DNA of 64,000 nucleotides from Hymenobacter baengnokdamensis. Lineage in GTDB: Bacteria > Bacteroidota > Bacteroidia > Cytophagales > Hymenobacteraceae. The stretch is taken from positions 2,666,001-2,730,000 of the forward strand of contig NZ_CP044285.1 of the NCBI RefSeq assembly GCF_008728635.1, written 5' to 3'. Under the pieces are notes generated by a model, which did not search any database, was not told where the DNA came from, and worked only from the letters and a program-made list of their open reading frames with translations. Every line of letters starts with the position of its first letter. Position 1 is the stretch's first letter. The translations under genes and the position numbers were made by a program. This document shows, in pieces, positions 16,812-25,978 of the stretch.

Positions 16812-18311
16812 TCAGGGCATAAGGTTCGCCGGCCGCCGGTTGAACCACGGCCGGGCCTGCTCCAGCTGCCCGGCCAGGCGAAAGAGCACGTCCTCAGCCC
16901 CGAGGCGGGCAATGAGCTGCACCCCGCAGGGCAGGCCGTCGGCGGTCCAGTGCAGGGGCACCGACATGGCGGGCTGGCCGGTGAGGTTGGCCAGCTGGGT
17001 GTAGGGCGTTTTTTCGAGGCTTTGCTCGGCCAGTTTCTCCACGAGGCCCGAGCGCCGGATGAGGCCGCCCAGCCCGAAGGTATTCACCACGCGTAGCAGC
17101 TTCTGCTCGAAGGGCTTGGGTTGCAGCTCGCCGATGCGCACGGGCGGCGTGGCGAGCGTGGGCGTCAGCAGCAGGTCGTAGGTCTGGTGAAACCGGCCCA
17201 TGCGGCGGGCATGGTCGTTCCAAGTGTGGCGGGCAGCGGCAAAGTCGGCGGCCGAGTAGGTGCGGCCCAGCAAGCCCAGCAGCCAGGTAGTGGGCTCCAC
17301 ATCGGCGGGCCGGGTGGGGCGGCCCAGCACTGCCGCCAGGCTGGCGATGCTGGCCCCGGTCTCGCCAAAATAAAGCATGAGAAAGGCCGCCGACACGGCC
17401 CGGCCGTCGAAGGGCAGTGCTACTTCCGCTACGTCGTGGCCCAGGCTTGCGAGCAGGTGGGCCGCGTCGCGCACGGCGGTGGCGCACTCCGGGTGCAGCG
17501 GCCGGCCCAGCGGGTGGTCGAGAGTAAAGGCGATGCGCAGGCGGCCGGGCTCCCGGCTCACTTCTTCCAGGTAAGGGCGCGCGGAGCCGGGCAAAAAGTA
17601 CGGAGCGCCCACATCCGCGCCCTGCGTAGCGTCGAGCATGGCCGCACTGTCGCGCACTGAGCGCGTAAGTACGTGCTCCACGGCCGCGCCCTGCCACTTC
17701 TCGCCCTGCTCGGGGCCGGTAGGCACGCGCCCCCGGCTGGGTTTCAGCCCAAACAGCCCACAGCATGCCGCCGGAATGCGGATGGAGCCGCCGCCATCGC
17801 CGGCCCCGGCTACTGGTACAATGCCCGCCGCCACGGCCGCTGCCGAGCCGCCGCTGCTGCCGCCCGGTGTGTGGCCCAAATTCCACGGATTGCGGCAGGC
17901 GCCGTAGAGCGCGGGCTCGGTCACGGCCAGCAGGGCAAATTCGGGCGTGCTGGTTTTGCCGAGGATATTGACACCCGCCGCCTGCCAGCGGCGTACCAGC
18001 TCGGCGTCTTCGGTGGGCACGTAGTGGCGTAGGGCGCGGCTGCCGGCCGTCTGGGGCACACCGGCATAGGCCGCCCCGAAGTCTTTCAGCAAAAACGGCA
18101 CGCCGCCGAACGGGCCGGTCGGCAGCCCGGCGGTAGCCCGCCCCTGCGCCTGCTCGAATAGGGGAAGAATGATGGCGTTAATCTGCGGATTGACAGCTTC
18201 GGCGCGGGCAATGGCAGCCCGGCACAGCTCGGCGGCCGTGAGCTGGCCACTTGCTACGAGGGCGGCCATGCCCAGGCCATCGAGTTGGTCGTATTCGGTG
18301 GGAGAAAGCAT
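16812..18311 (-). CDS. Amidase-signature family amidase
   Basis: A 499-residue cytoplasmic hydrolase. The Ser-cisSer-Lys triad context is visible: Lys in [10 protein letters not shown], and the Gly/Ser-rich signature [16 protein letters not shown] followed by [27 protein letters not shown]. Family members cleave carboxamides; the overall layout resembles indoleacetamide hydrolase/6-aminohexanoate-cyclic-dimer hydrolase more than GatA. The ATG at 18311 is preferred over 18338 because the longer form starts only 15 bp from a large palindrome and neither start has a clear ribosome-binding site. Confidence 0.88.
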   Translation of the reverse strand: MLSPTEYDQLDGLGMAALVASGQLTAAELCRAAIARAEAVNPQINAIILPLFEQAQGRATAGLPTGPFGGVPFLLKDFGAAYAGVPQTAGSRALRHYVPTEDAELVRRWQAAGVNILGKTSTPEFALLAVTEPALYGACRNPWNLGHTPGGSSGGSAAAVAAGIVPVAGAGDGGGSIRIPAACCGLFGLKPSRGRVPTGPEQGEKWQGAAVEHVLTRSVRDSAAMLDATQGADVGAPYFLPGSARPYLEEVSREPGRLRIAFTLDHPLGRPLHPECATAVRDAAHLLASLGHDVAEVALPFDGRAVSAAFLMLYFGETGASIASLAAVLGRPTRPADVEPTTWLLGLLGRTYSAADFAAARHTWNDHARRMGRFHQTYDLLLTPTLATPPVRIGELQPKPFEQKLLRVVNTFGLGGLIRRSGLVEKLAEQSLEKTPYTQLANLTGQPAMSVPLHWTADGLPCGVQLIARLGAEDVLFRLAGQLEQARPWFNRRPANLMP

Positions 18312-18353
18312 GGCGGCAAGATAGGGGCGGGGTAGCATTTCGAAACCGATAAA

Positions 18354-18460
18354 AAAGAACGGTCATGCTGAACGCAGTGAAGCATCTCGCGCGCTTCTTT
18401 GGAGTCATTTCCATACGGTTTGGTAGAGATGCTTCACTGCGTTCAGCATGACCGTTCTTT
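18354..18460. repeat. Large palindromic repeat, family A (GTCATGCTGAAC type)
   Basis: Perfect 35-base inverted arms at 18354-18388 and 18426-18460, with a 37-base centre. The arms contain GGTCATGCTGAACGCAGTG and GAAGCATCTC. A second element with the same GTCATGCTGA...GAAGCATCT frame lies at 21258-21339. It occupies the divergent gap between the amidase and the S9 peptidase and would form a very stable hairpin in RNA. Confidence 0.9.
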
Positions 18461-18489
18461 AGTTGTAGTCAATAGCCTCTTCGCTACTT

Positions 18490-20544
18490 ATGAAAAACCT
18501 GCTACCCTTCCTCACTGCGCTGGCCCTGCCGCTGACCAGCCCCGCCCAAACCGCGCCGCGCCCGCTCAACCTCACCGACCTGGCCCGAATGCGCGACGTG
18601 GCCGACCCTAACCTCTCACCCGATGGTGCCTGGGTGACTTATACGGTAACGCGCGTAGATACCACCACCGACAAGCGCGACGCCGATATTTGGATGGCCC
18701 GCACCGATGGCTCGCAAAACCTGCGCGTCACTACCAACCCGGCCAGCGAAACCCACCCGCGCTTCAGCCCCGATGGCAAATACCTGAGCTTCATCTCGGG
18801 CCGCAACGAGGAAGAGGGTGGCAACGCCCAGCTCTGGCTGCTCAACCGCGCCGGCGGCGAGGCCGAGAAAGTAACCAGGCTTAAGGGCAGCGTGGCCGAC
18901 TACGTGTGGAGCCCCGATGGCCAGCGCATCGCCTTGATTATTAAGGATGCCGACCCCGATTCGCTCACGGCTGCCCAGAAAGCCAAGAAGAAAACACCTC
19001 CGCCCATCGTCATCGACCGCTTCCAGTTCAAGCAGGATGTGGAGGGCTACCTGAATAATCAGCGTCAGCACCTCTACGTGTTCGACGTGGCCACGCGCCG
19101 CCTCGTGAATCTTACGCCGGGCCAGTACGACGAAAGCCTGCCCGCCTGGAGCCCCGATAGCAAGCAGCTCGTTTTCAGCAGCAAGCGCGGCCCCGACCCC
19201 GACCGCCACGACAACTACGACCTTTTTTTAATTGACGCGCAGCCCGGCGCCACGGCCCGGCCGCTGCTGACAACCGACGTACCTGAGAGCGCCCCCAACT
19301 ACGGCAGCCGCCCCGCCTGGAGCCCCGATGGCCGCCGCATCGCCTTTGTGCAGGGCGGCCCCAAAGAGCAGCTCGTGTACGCCCTGCACCAGCTCATGGT
19401 AGTCGAGGTGGCCGGCGGCCCCGCCCGCGCCCTCACGGCCGGCCTCGACCGCAATACCACGCATCCGCAGTGGTCGGCCGATGGCAAAAGCGTTTATTTT
19501 CTGCTCGAAGACGACCGCGCCGAGTCCTTGATGCGGGTGCCGGCTGCGGGAGGGAAAATAGAAAAGGTGCTAGCCGGCCCGCGCGAAATTGGCGCTTACG
19601 ACCTGGCCCGCAACGGCCAGCTAACCGTGCTCAGCAGCCAGCCGCAAGAGCCCAATGAAGTATTCGCCCTGGATAAAAAAGGGGCGCTGCGCCCGCTTTC
19701 CCGGCAAAATGACACCTGGCTGAAAGGAGTTTCGCTCGGCGCAGTCGAGCCCATTCAGACCAAGAGCAAGGACGGCACGCTGGTGAGCGGCTTCCTCATC
19801 AAGCCCGTTGGCTACCAGGCCGGGCGTAAATACCCGACCATTCTGCGCATTCACGGCGGGCCGGTAGCGCAGTTTGGCTACGGCTTTTCGTTTGAGTGGC
19901 AATACTTTGCCGCCAACGGCTACGCCGTGGTCGTGGCCAACCCGCGCGGCAGCTCGGGCCGGGGCCTGGAATACAGCAAAGCCATCTACGCCGACTGGGG
20001 CAATAAGGACACCGACGACGTGCTGGCCGTGGTAGACTACGCCGTGGCGCAGGGCCTGGCCGACCCCGACCGCCTCGGCGTGGGCGGCTGGAGCTACGGC
20101 GGCATCATGACCGACCAGGTTATCGCCCGCGACCAGCGCTTCAAGGCGGCCGTGAGCGGCGCCAGCATCGCTAACGTGCTGGCCGGCTACGGCACCGACC
20201 AGTACATCCGCGACTACGAAACCGAGCTGGGCACGCCCTGGAAAAACCCCGATGTGTACATGCGGGTGTCGTACCCTTTCTACCACGCCGACCGCATCAA
20301 AACCCCCACGCTTTTCGTGTGCGGCGAGAAGGATTTTAACGTGCCCCTGCTCAACACCGAGCAGATGTACCAGGCCCTCAAAAGCCTGAACGTGCCCACG
20401 CAATTGGTTATCTACCCCGGCCAGTTTCACGGCGTCACGACGCCCAGCTACGTCAAGGACCGCTACGTGCGCTACCTGAGCTGGTATAATAAGTACCTGA
20501 TGCCTAAAGGCTCGGCAATGGGCAGCACGGCCGGCGGACAGTAA
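18490..20544 (+). CDS. S9 family prolyl oligopeptidase-like serine peptidase
   Basis: A 684-residue protein with a short signal peptide (MKNLLPFLTALALPLTSPAQ). Residues about 35-390 are a TolB/WD40-like beta-propeller with repeated D-G-x-x-(I/L)-x-F motifs (RFSPDGKYLSFIS, WSPDGQRIALII, WSPDGRRIAFVQ). The C-terminal alpha/beta hydrolase domain carries S535 (GGWSYGG), D615 (CGEKDFNVPL) and H647 (GQFHGV). It resembles dipeptidyl/acylaminoacyl peptidases that degrade short peptides in the periplasm. Its neighbours upstream are the amidase and the M14 peptidase, also hydrolases. Confidence 0.92.
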   Translation: MKNLLPFLTALALPLTSPAQTAPRPLNLTDLARMRDVADPNLSPDGAWVTYTVTRVDTTTDKRDADIWMARTDGSQNLRVTTNPASETHPRFSPDGKYLSFISGRNEEEGGNAQLWLLNRAGGEAEKVTRLKGSVADYVWSPDGQRIALIIKDADPDSLTAAQKAKKKTPPPIVIDRFQFKQDVEGYLNNQRQHLYVFDVATRRLVNLTPGQYDESLPAWSPDSKQLVFSSKRGPDPDRHDNYDLFLIDAQPGATARPLLTTDVPESAPNYGSRPAWSPDGRRIAFVQGGPKEQLVYALHQLMVVEVAGGPARALTAGLDRNTTHPQWSADGKSVYFLLEDDRAESLMRVPAAGGKIEKVLAGPREIGAYDLARNGQLTVLSSQPQEPNEVFALDKKGALRPLSRQNDTWLKGVSLGAVEPIQTKSKDGTLVSGFLIKPVGYQAGRKYPTILRIHGGPVAQFGYGFSFEWQYFAANGYAVVVANPRGSSGRGLEYSKAIYADWGNKDTDDVLAVVDYAVAQGLADPDRLGVGGWSYGGIMTDQVIARDQRFKAAVSGASIANVLAGYGTDQYIRDYETELGTPWKNPDVYMRVSYPFYHADRIKTPTLFVCGEKDFNVPLLNTEQMYQALKSLNVPTQLVIYPGQFHGVTTPSYVKDRYVRYLSWYNKYLMPKGSAMGSTAGGQ

Positions 20545-20554
20545 GGCGAACTTT

Positions 20555-20621
20555 GTAGCTGGTGCCTACAAGCAGCGCTCGGCTGAACTTACGCCGAGCG
20601 CTGCTTGTAAGTACCAGCTAC
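20555..20621. repeat. Palindromic repeat before the toxin-antitoxin pair
   Basis: Inverted 29-base arms at 20555-20583 and 20593-20621 differing at two positions, 9-base centre. It could terminate the S9 peptidase transcript, and it sits 14 bp before the ATG of the antitoxin-like gene. Confidence 0.8.
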
Positions 20622-20635
20622 TTGTATCTTGCACG

Positions 20636-20890
20636 ATGAGCCAGGTCATTCTAACCGTACCCGATGAGCAGCTTGCGCCCTTGCTGAAAGTGCTGAAAGC
20701 GCTGCCGTTTGCCATTAAAACCAAAACCGTAGCCCCAGCCAAGCCCAGGCAGTACACGCCTGCGCAGCAGGAGTGGATTGATGATTTTCGCGAGGCCCTC
20801 CACGAAGTGGAGCTGCATCAGCAGGGGAAAATCCAGTTGAAAACCGCTGACGAATTGCTGGATGAGCTTCGAAATAATATCCTCGATTAG
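20636..20890 (+). CDS. Putative antitoxin of a type II toxin-antitoxin pair
   Basis: An 84-residue protein with no recognised DNA-binding motif. It has a hydrophobic N-terminal half (SQVILTVPDEQLAPLLKVLK) and an acidic, helical C-terminal half (WIDDFREALHEVELHQ, DELLDELRNN), the layout usual for antitoxins that wrap a RelE/ParE toxin. It overlaps the following toxin gene by 29 bp, which is the main evidence for its role. The family was not identified. Confidence 0.65.
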   Translation: MSQVILTVPDEQLAPLLKVLKALPFAIKTKTVAPAKPRQYTPAQQEWIDDFREALHEVELHQQGKIQLKTADELLDELRNNILD

Positions 20891-21194
20891 GTTCGACCGG
20901 TTTATCAAGCGGCTGGCGAAGAAATACGTCAGTATGCCGGATGACTTTGCTCGATTGCTGGTAGAGTTGCGGAATAACCCGCAAACCGGCGAGCCATTGG
21001 GCCGCGACTGCTACAAGGTGCGCATGAGCATTGCCGCCAAAAACAAAGGGAAAAGCGGGGGCGCCAGGGTAATCACCTGCGTTAAAATCGTCGGCGAAAC
21101 GGTATTCCTGCTCACGATTTATGATAAATCTGAACAGGAATCTATTTCGGATAGCGAGCGCGACGAGCTATTGCGCGAAAACGGATTGCTGTAA
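20862..21194 (+). CDS. RelE/ParE-superfamily toxin
   Basis: A 110-residue basic protein with the RelE fold order: helix RFDRFIKRLAKKY, helix FARLLVELRNNP, then strands containing the LGRDCYKVRM segment, KGKSGGARVITCV and VFLLTIYDKSEQESIS. The (K)SGGxR(V)I and L-x-x-(I)YDKxE motifs are typical of ribosome-dependent mRNA interferases or gyrase toxins of this superfamily. The start overlaps the antitoxin end by 29 bp, giving tight translational coupling. Which target it has cannot be decided from sequence. Confidence 0.82.
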   Translation: MSFEIISSIRFDRFIKRLAKKYVSMPDDFARLLVELRNNPQTGEPLGRDCYKVRMSIAAKNKGKSGGARVITCVKIVGETVFLLTIYDKSEQESISDSERDELLRENGLL

Positions 21195-21238
21195 AACCGA
21201 AAGAGCCCGCTACGATTGAAGCGGGCTCTTTCGGTTTT
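21193..21238 (+). terminator. Terminator after the toxin gene
   Basis: Eighteen-base perfect arms (AAAACCGAAAGAGCCCGC and its complement) with a 10-base loop and a following T-tract. It overlaps the toxin stop codon. Confidence 0.9.
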
Positions 21239-21257
21239 TTGAAAAGAAAAGTAGTCC

Positions 21258-21339
21258 GTCATGCTGAGCTTGTCGAAGCATCTTTCCCGAACGACACCCT
21301 AGCGGCGCGGTAGAGATGCTTCGGCAAGCTCAGCATGAC
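21258..21339. repeat. Palindromic repeat, family A, second copy
   Basis: Inverted 26-base arms (21258-21283 and 21314-21339) with one mismatch: GTCATGCTGAGCTTGTCGA followed by AGCATCT. It shares the GTCATGCTGA and GAAGCATCT words with the element at 18354, but the middle of the arm differs. It lies 19 bp from the end of leuS. Confidence 0.88.
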
Positions 21340-21357
21340 AGTCTTTTTTATGGTCAT

Positions 21358-24300
21358 TTACACCACCACGTTCACCATACGGCCGGGCACTACCACTACT
21401 TTCTTCACCGCTTTGCCCTCGCCGAAGCGGCTCAGAAAATCCGATGCCAGAATCGCGGTTTCGATTTCGGCGGCGGTGGCGGTGGCGGCAAACTGGCGCT
21501 GGTCGCGCACCTTGCCGTTGATGGCTACGGGGTAAGTCACGTTGGCTTCGACCAGGTATTCTTCGCGGAACTCGGGGTAGGCGGCGTGGCTGATGCTGCC
21601 CGAGGCGTGGCCTAACTCTTCCCACAGCTCTTCGGCCAGGTGGGGGGCGAAGGGCGAGAGCAGGATAACCAGCGGCTCCAGGATGGCGCGTTTGTGGGTG
21701 CCGAGGGCCGTTAGCTCGTTCACGGCAATCATGAAGGTGCTGACGCTGGTATTGAAGCTGAACTTCTCAATATCCTGGGCCACCTTTTGGATGACGCGGT
21801 GCAGGGCCTTCAGCTCGGCGGGGCTGGCGGGCTCGTCGGTCACGGCGAGGGGGCCGTCTTCGGGGTGGAAGAGTCGCCAGAACTTCTTGAGGAAGGTGGC
21901 TACGCCGCTGATGCCGTTGGTATTCCAGGGCTTGAATTGCTCCAGTGGGCCGAGGAACATCTCGTAGAGGCGCAGGGCGTCAGCGCCGAATTTGTCAATT
22001 AACTCCGTTGGGTTAACAACATTGTATTTTGACTTTGACATTTTCTCGACTGTCGGCTCAGTCTTGAATTGACTACCGGTATTGTCAGATTTGATGGCGT
22101 CAAAAGTTGTGAAAACACCAAATTGCCAAAAACCCCCTTTACAGACAAAGACGGTGTCTTTGAGCATAGAATTAGATTGGCTGTAAGCAATTGTGTCTAC
22201 AGTGGAATTAGACGTGAATTCAATCGGAATATAAATCCTCTGGTAAACGAAGCTCGAAGCGTCTTGAGGAATGTAAGGTTCTCCGCTGCTATCATAGGCG
22301 ACTTCTGGAGTCACGGTTTCAAAAAGATGCTTCGCATCCGCACTTATCAAAACGTTGGATGAAGGCCCAAGTAATTGCACCTCATGGTATTTATTGTTAA
22401 CATTAATACCCAACGAAGGATGCGAATCGTTTTCAGAAACTTCAAAAATATCAGGGTCAACTTGTGCAATTAAGCGGGTTGCCAACTCCGAAACCCCCAA
22501 AATCATCCCCTGATTTATAAGCTTTTGGAACGGCTCGTTGGCCGTGACCAAACCCAAATCCTTCAAAAACAGGTACCAGAAGCGGGAGTAGAGCAGGTGG
22601 CCGGTGGCGTGCTCGGCGCCGCCCATGTAGAGGTCTACCTGGCCCCAGTATTTCTCGGCTTCTTCGCCCACAAAGCGCTCGGCGTTGTGCGGGTCCATGT
22701 AGCGGAGGTAGTACCAGCTGGAGCCAGCCCAGCCGGGCATGGTGCTCAGCTCGAACTCGTACTGGCCCTTGTACTTCCAGTCTTTAGCGCGGCCCAGGGG
22801 CGGCTCGCCGGTTTCGGTGGGCTTGTACTCGTCGATTTCGGGGAGCACGAGCGGCAGGTCGGCCTCGGCCACACCGTAGGCGGTGCCGTCTTTGTAGTAA
22901 ATCGGGATGGGCTCGCCCCAGTAGCGCTGGCGGCCAAAAATGGCGTCGCGCAGGCGGAAATTCACCTTGCCCTTGCCCAGGCCCTTCTCTTCGAGGTAGG
23001 CGATGAGGGTGGCGGTGGCTTCCTTGTAGCCCAGGCCGTTGACGATGCCCGAGTTGATGTAGCGGCCTTCCTTGGTGGGGTCGGCCTGCTGGTCGAGGTC
23101 CTTTTGGGCGTCCGAAATGGCTGGGATGGGCAGGTCGAAGTGTTTGGCAAAGAGATAGTCGCGCTGGTCGCCGCTGGGTACGGCCATTACGGCGCCGGTG
23201 CCGTAGCCGGCCAGCACGTAATCGGCCAGCCAGATGGGCACGGGCTCGTTGTTGACCGGGTTCAGGCCATACGCGCCGGTAAACACGCCCGACACGGTTT
23301 TGACGTCGGCCATACGGTCGCGCTCCGAGCGGCGCTTGGTGGCGGCGATATACTCATCCACCGCGGCGCGCTGGGCGGGCGTGGTGAGGGTATCGACCAG
23401 CTCGTGCTCGGGGGCCAGCACCAGGAAGGTAGCACCGTAGATGGTATCGACGCGGGTCGTATATACTTTAATGACAGTACCTTCGTGGCCCTGCACCGGG
23501 AAGCTGACCTCGGCCCCGATGCTTTTGCCAATCCAGTTGCGCTGCATCTCCTTCACGGCGTCGGGCCAGTCGAGGGTATCGAGGCCCTTGAGCAGGCGGT
23601 CGGCGTAGGCCGTGATGCGCAGGTTCCACTGCGGCATGAGGCGGCGCTCGACGGGGTAGCCGCCGCGCTCCGAGAGGCCGTCTTTTACCTCGTCGTTGCT
23701 GAGCACGGTGCCCAGCGCGGCGCACCAGTTCACGTAGGTATCCTGCTGATACGCCAGCCGATAGGGGAGAATGGCGGCGAGCTTCTGCTTCTCGGTAAAG
23801 CTCTGCCACTGGCCGGCCGTGAAGTCGTGGCGGTCCTCGGCTTCGCCGGCCGCGCGGATGCCGGCGCTACCGCTCTCGGCAAACTTCTCCTGCAGGGTGC
23901 GGATGTGCTCGGCGCGGTCGGTGTCGAGGTTGTACCAGCTATTGAAGAGCTTGAGGAAAATCCACTGCGTCCACTTGTAGTAGTCGGGGTCGGAAGTGCG
24001 TACCTCGCGCTCCCAGTCGTAGCTGAAGCCCAGCTGCTGGAGCTGCCGGATGTAGGTTTCGATGTTCTTCTCGGTGGTCACGGCCGGGTGCTGGCCGGTC
24101 TGGATGGCGTACTGCTCGGCGGGCAGGCCAAAGGAGTCGAAGCCCATCGGGTGCAGCACATTACGCCCTTGCAGGCGCTGGTAGCGCGCCACGATGTCGG
24201 AGGCAATGTACCCCAGCGGGTGGCCCACGTGCAGCCCCGCCCCGGAGGGGTAGGGAAACATATCGAGTACGTAATATTTGGGCTTCGTGGAGTCGTTGTC

Positions 24301-24375
24301 GGCGCGGAAGGTATTGTGCTGCTGCCAGTGGTCTTGCCACTTTTTTTCAAGCTCTTGGGGGCGGTACGCGGGCAT
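21358..24375 (-). CDS. leuS: Leucyl-tRNA synthetase
   Basis: A 1005-residue class I synthetase charging tRNA-Leu. The HIGH motif is HVGH in FPYPSGAGLHVGHPLGY (about residues 43-53), the CP1 editing domain follows, and KMSKS occurs as EKMSKSKYNVVNP. Between the LINQGMI strand and KMSKS lie about 148 residues, longer than the ~70 I expect for Bacteroidota LeuRS. This stretch, roughly 22000-22520 (residues ~618-792), is markedly AT-rich, including the conserved KMSKS codons. The ATG at 24375 is used because the frame start at 24402 is a TTG. The C-terminal VPGRMVNVVV tail is intact. Confidence 0.96.
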   Translation of the reverse strand: MPAYRPQELEKKWQDHWQQHNTFRADNDSTKPKYYVLDMFPYPSGAGLHVGHPLGYIASDIVARYQRLQGRNVLHPMGFDSFGLPAEQYAIQTGQHPAVTTEKNIETYIRQLQQLGFSYDWEREVRTSDPDYYKWTQWIFLKLFNSWYNLDTDRAEHIRTLQEKFAESGSAGIRAAGEAEDRHDFTAGQWQSFTEKQKLAAILPYRLAYQQDTYVNWCAALGTVLSNDEVKDGLSERGGYPVERRLMPQWNLRITAYADRLLKGLDTLDWPDAVKEMQRNWIGKSIGAEVSFPVQGHEGTVIKVYTTRVDTIYGATFLVLAPEHELVDTLTTPAQRAAVDEYIAATKRRSERDRMADVKTVSGVFTGAYGLNPVNNEPVPIWLADYVLAGYGTGAVMAVPSGDQRDYLFAKHFDLPIPAISDAQKDLDQQADPTKEGRYINSGIVNGLGYKEATATLIAYLEEKGLGKGKVNFRLRDAIFGRQRYWGEPIPIYYKDGTAYGVAEADLPLVLPEIDEYKPTETGEPPLGRAKDWKYKGQYEFELSTMPGWAGSSWYYLRYMDPHNAERFVGEEAEKYWGQVDLYMGGAEHATGHLLYSRFWYLFLKDLGLVTANEPFQKLINQGMILGVSELATRLIAQVDPDIFEVSENDSHPSLGINVNNKYHEVQLLGPSSNVLISADAKHLFETVTPEVAYDSSGEPYIPQDASSFVYQRIYIPIEFTSNSTVDTIAYSQSNSMLKDTVFVCKGGFWQFGVFTTFDAIKSDNTGSQFKTEPTVEKMSKSKYNVVNPTELIDKFGADALRLYEMFLGPLEQFKPWNTNGISGVATFLKKFWRLFHPEDGPLAVTDEPASPAELKALHRVIQKVAQDIEKFSFNTSVSTFMIAVNELTALGTHKRAILEPLVILLSPFAPHLAEELWEELGHASGSISHAAYPEFREEYLVEANVTYPVAINGKVRDQRQFAATATAAEIETAILASDFLSRFGEGKAVKKVVVVPGRMVNVVV

Positions 24376-24637
24376 TTGCTGGGCTGGTTGTAATTCGGGC
24401 AAAGGTACGAAACCCGGTAGCGTGGATTCTGCGAGTCCGCCCGTAGTACCGTCCGGCTGCTAGGCGTCCGAACGCACGGAGGTAGCGCTATAGTGCTAGC
24501 TTTGCGATACTGGCAGGGTAGTCTCCCGCCAACCACGGTGTCTTTCGATAGCTTCGGCTAGAAAAAGGCGAAGCCCGTGGTTGCAGCCACGGGCTTCGAA
24601 GTGGGTGATTCTTTCTCCCCATTAAGATTCGAAGTCT
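24376..24637. other. Intergenic stretch with a degenerate repeat and a hairpin
   Basis: The first part (about 24418-24500) contains GTAGCGTGGATTCTGCGAGTC, similar to the arm of the palindrome at 61846. A perfect hairpin follows: CGAAGCCCGTGG at 24569-24580, loop TTGCAG, CCACGGGCTTCG at 24587-24598. No protein or RNA gene was recognised in this part. Confidence 0.5.
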
Positions 24638-24766
24638 ATGGAGAAAAAACCAAACAGCGACGAGTATTATAGCATAATCTTCGTCAGGCTCCCGACTAAG
24701 CTGCTGTTGCAACTTGGTCGCTGGGTGCTGGTAGCCGGCAGCATGTACGTGCTGCTGCACCAGTAA
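24638..24766 (+). CDS. Possible 42-residue membrane-associated small protein
   Basis: A short open frame from ATG 24638: MEKKPNSDEYYSIIFVRLPT, then a hydrophobic half (KLLLQLGRWVLVAGSMYVLL) that could form one membrane helix, ending LHQ-stop. It begins 40 bp after a perfect hairpin and uses the GC-rich codons of the host only in its second half. No homologue is known to me and the ribosome-binding site is weak, so this is a tentative gene. Confidence 0.35.
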   Translation: MEKKPNSDEYYSIIFVRLPTKLLLQLGRWVLVAGSMYVLLHQ

Positions 24767-24883
24767 CCGATTAGCCGGCAGGGAGGGTTCGCGCCCTTCC
24801 TGCTTGGGCTGCTAACTAAGTTCAGCCGCCGGGAGTTGCGCAAAGATGCAAGTTTTTTGGCAAAATGCCCGGCTTCGCCAGGG

Positions 24884-25924
24884 CTAGCGCAAAGCCAGCT
24901 CGCCGGCCGGCTGCGGGGCCAGCGCTTGCAGCGCCCCGGCCAGCAGCTGATACGAGTGAATGCGCGCCTGCTGGTCGAAGATGTTGGTCGTGGCCATCAG
25001 CTCATCGACCTGGGTTTGGGCGATAAACTCCTGCAAATCCTGCTGAATGGTAGCCTGGCTGCCCACGAAAGAATAGGCCAGCATCTGCTGCACGGCCTGC
25101 TGGCCGCCGGGCACCCACAGCGGGCGCATCGACTCGACGGGCGGCGGCAACGGGGCCGGCCGGCCCGTGACGACGCTCTGCATAAACTGCTGGAGCGAGG
25201 TGGAGAGGTAAGCGGCCCGCTCGTCAGTATCGGCCGCAATCACGTTTACGCAGGCAATGACGTAGGGCTGGGCCAGGGCGGCCGAGGGCCGGAAGTTCTG
25301 GCGGTAAATCTCCAGCGCCGGCAGCAGCTGGGCCGGGGCGAAGTGGCTGGCGAAGGCGTAGGGCAAACCCAGCGCAGCCGCCAGGTAAGCGCTATCGGTA
25401 CTGGAGCCGAGGATATAAATCGGAATATCCAGCCCCTCGCCCGGAATGGCGCGCACCGCGCTGCTGCTATTGCTGGCCGAGAAATAAGCTTGCAGCTGCT
25501 GAATGTCGTGCGGAAAATCCTGCGCCCCGCCCATCCGGCTGCCCCTGATGGCCTGGGCCGTACGCTGGTCGGAGCCGGGCGCGCGGCCCAGGCCCAGGTC
25601 GATACGGCCGGGGTAGAGCGTGGCCAGCGTGCCCATTTGCTCGGCCACCACCAGCGGGGCGTGGTTGGGCAGCATAATGCCGCCCGAGCCTACGCGCAGC
25701 GTGGTAGTGCCGCCCGCGACGTAGCCAATCAGCACCACCGGCGAAGAGCTGGCTACGCTGGCCATGTTGTGGTGCTCGGAAAGCCAGAAGCGGGTGTAGC
25801 CCAGCTTTTCGACGGCCTGCGCCAGGTGCAGGGTATTGCGAAAGGTATCGGTAGGCGTAGCGCCGGCCAGGATGGGGGCCAAATCCAACACGGAGAAAGC
25901 TACTTGCTTAAGAGAATCTGCCAT
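24884..25924 (-). CDS. LLM-class flavin-dependent monooxygenase (luciferase-like)
   Basis: A 346-residue protein of the bacterial luciferase-like superfamily, group 1. Diagnostic segments: ILAGATPTDTFRNTLHLAQAVEKLGYTRFWLSEHHNM at the start (given here in pieces), LRVGSGGIMLPNHAPLVVAEQ, and YPGRIDLGLGRAPGSD. These bind FMNH2 and the TIM barrel core. The substrate is unknown; YhbW of E. coli is the obvious relative. The ATG at 25924 (MADSLKQVAFSVLD) is chosen; the frame start lies 12 codons upstream in weakly coding sequence. Confidence 0.9.
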   Translation of the reverse strand: MADSLKQVAFSVLDLAPILAGATPTDTFRNTLHLAQAVEKLGYTRFWLSEHHNMASVASSSPVVLIGYVAGGTTTLRVGSGGIMLPNHAPLVVAEQMGTLATLYPGRIDLGLGRAPGSDQRTAQAIRGSRMGGAQDFPHDIQQLQAYFSASNSSSAVRAIPGEGLDIPIYILGSSTDSAYLAAALGLPYAFASHFAPAQLLPALEIYRQNFRPSAALAQPYVIACVNVIAADTDERAAYLSTSLQQFMQSVVTGRPAPLPPPVESMRPLWVPGGQQAVQQMLAYSFVGSQATIQQDLQEFIAQTQVDELMATTNIFDQQARIHSYQLLAGALQALAPQPAGELALR

Positions 25925-25978
25925 TAGTAATGCACAAAGGATAGGAATGGATTTAACCAATGCTACCCACTAAAAGTT

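Noticed and set aside
22525..24393. 622-codon open frame on the plus strand opposite leuS
   Set aside because: It is the antisense shadow of a well-conserved synthetase in GC-rich DNA; its translation is His/Val/Gly-rich with no recognisable domain.
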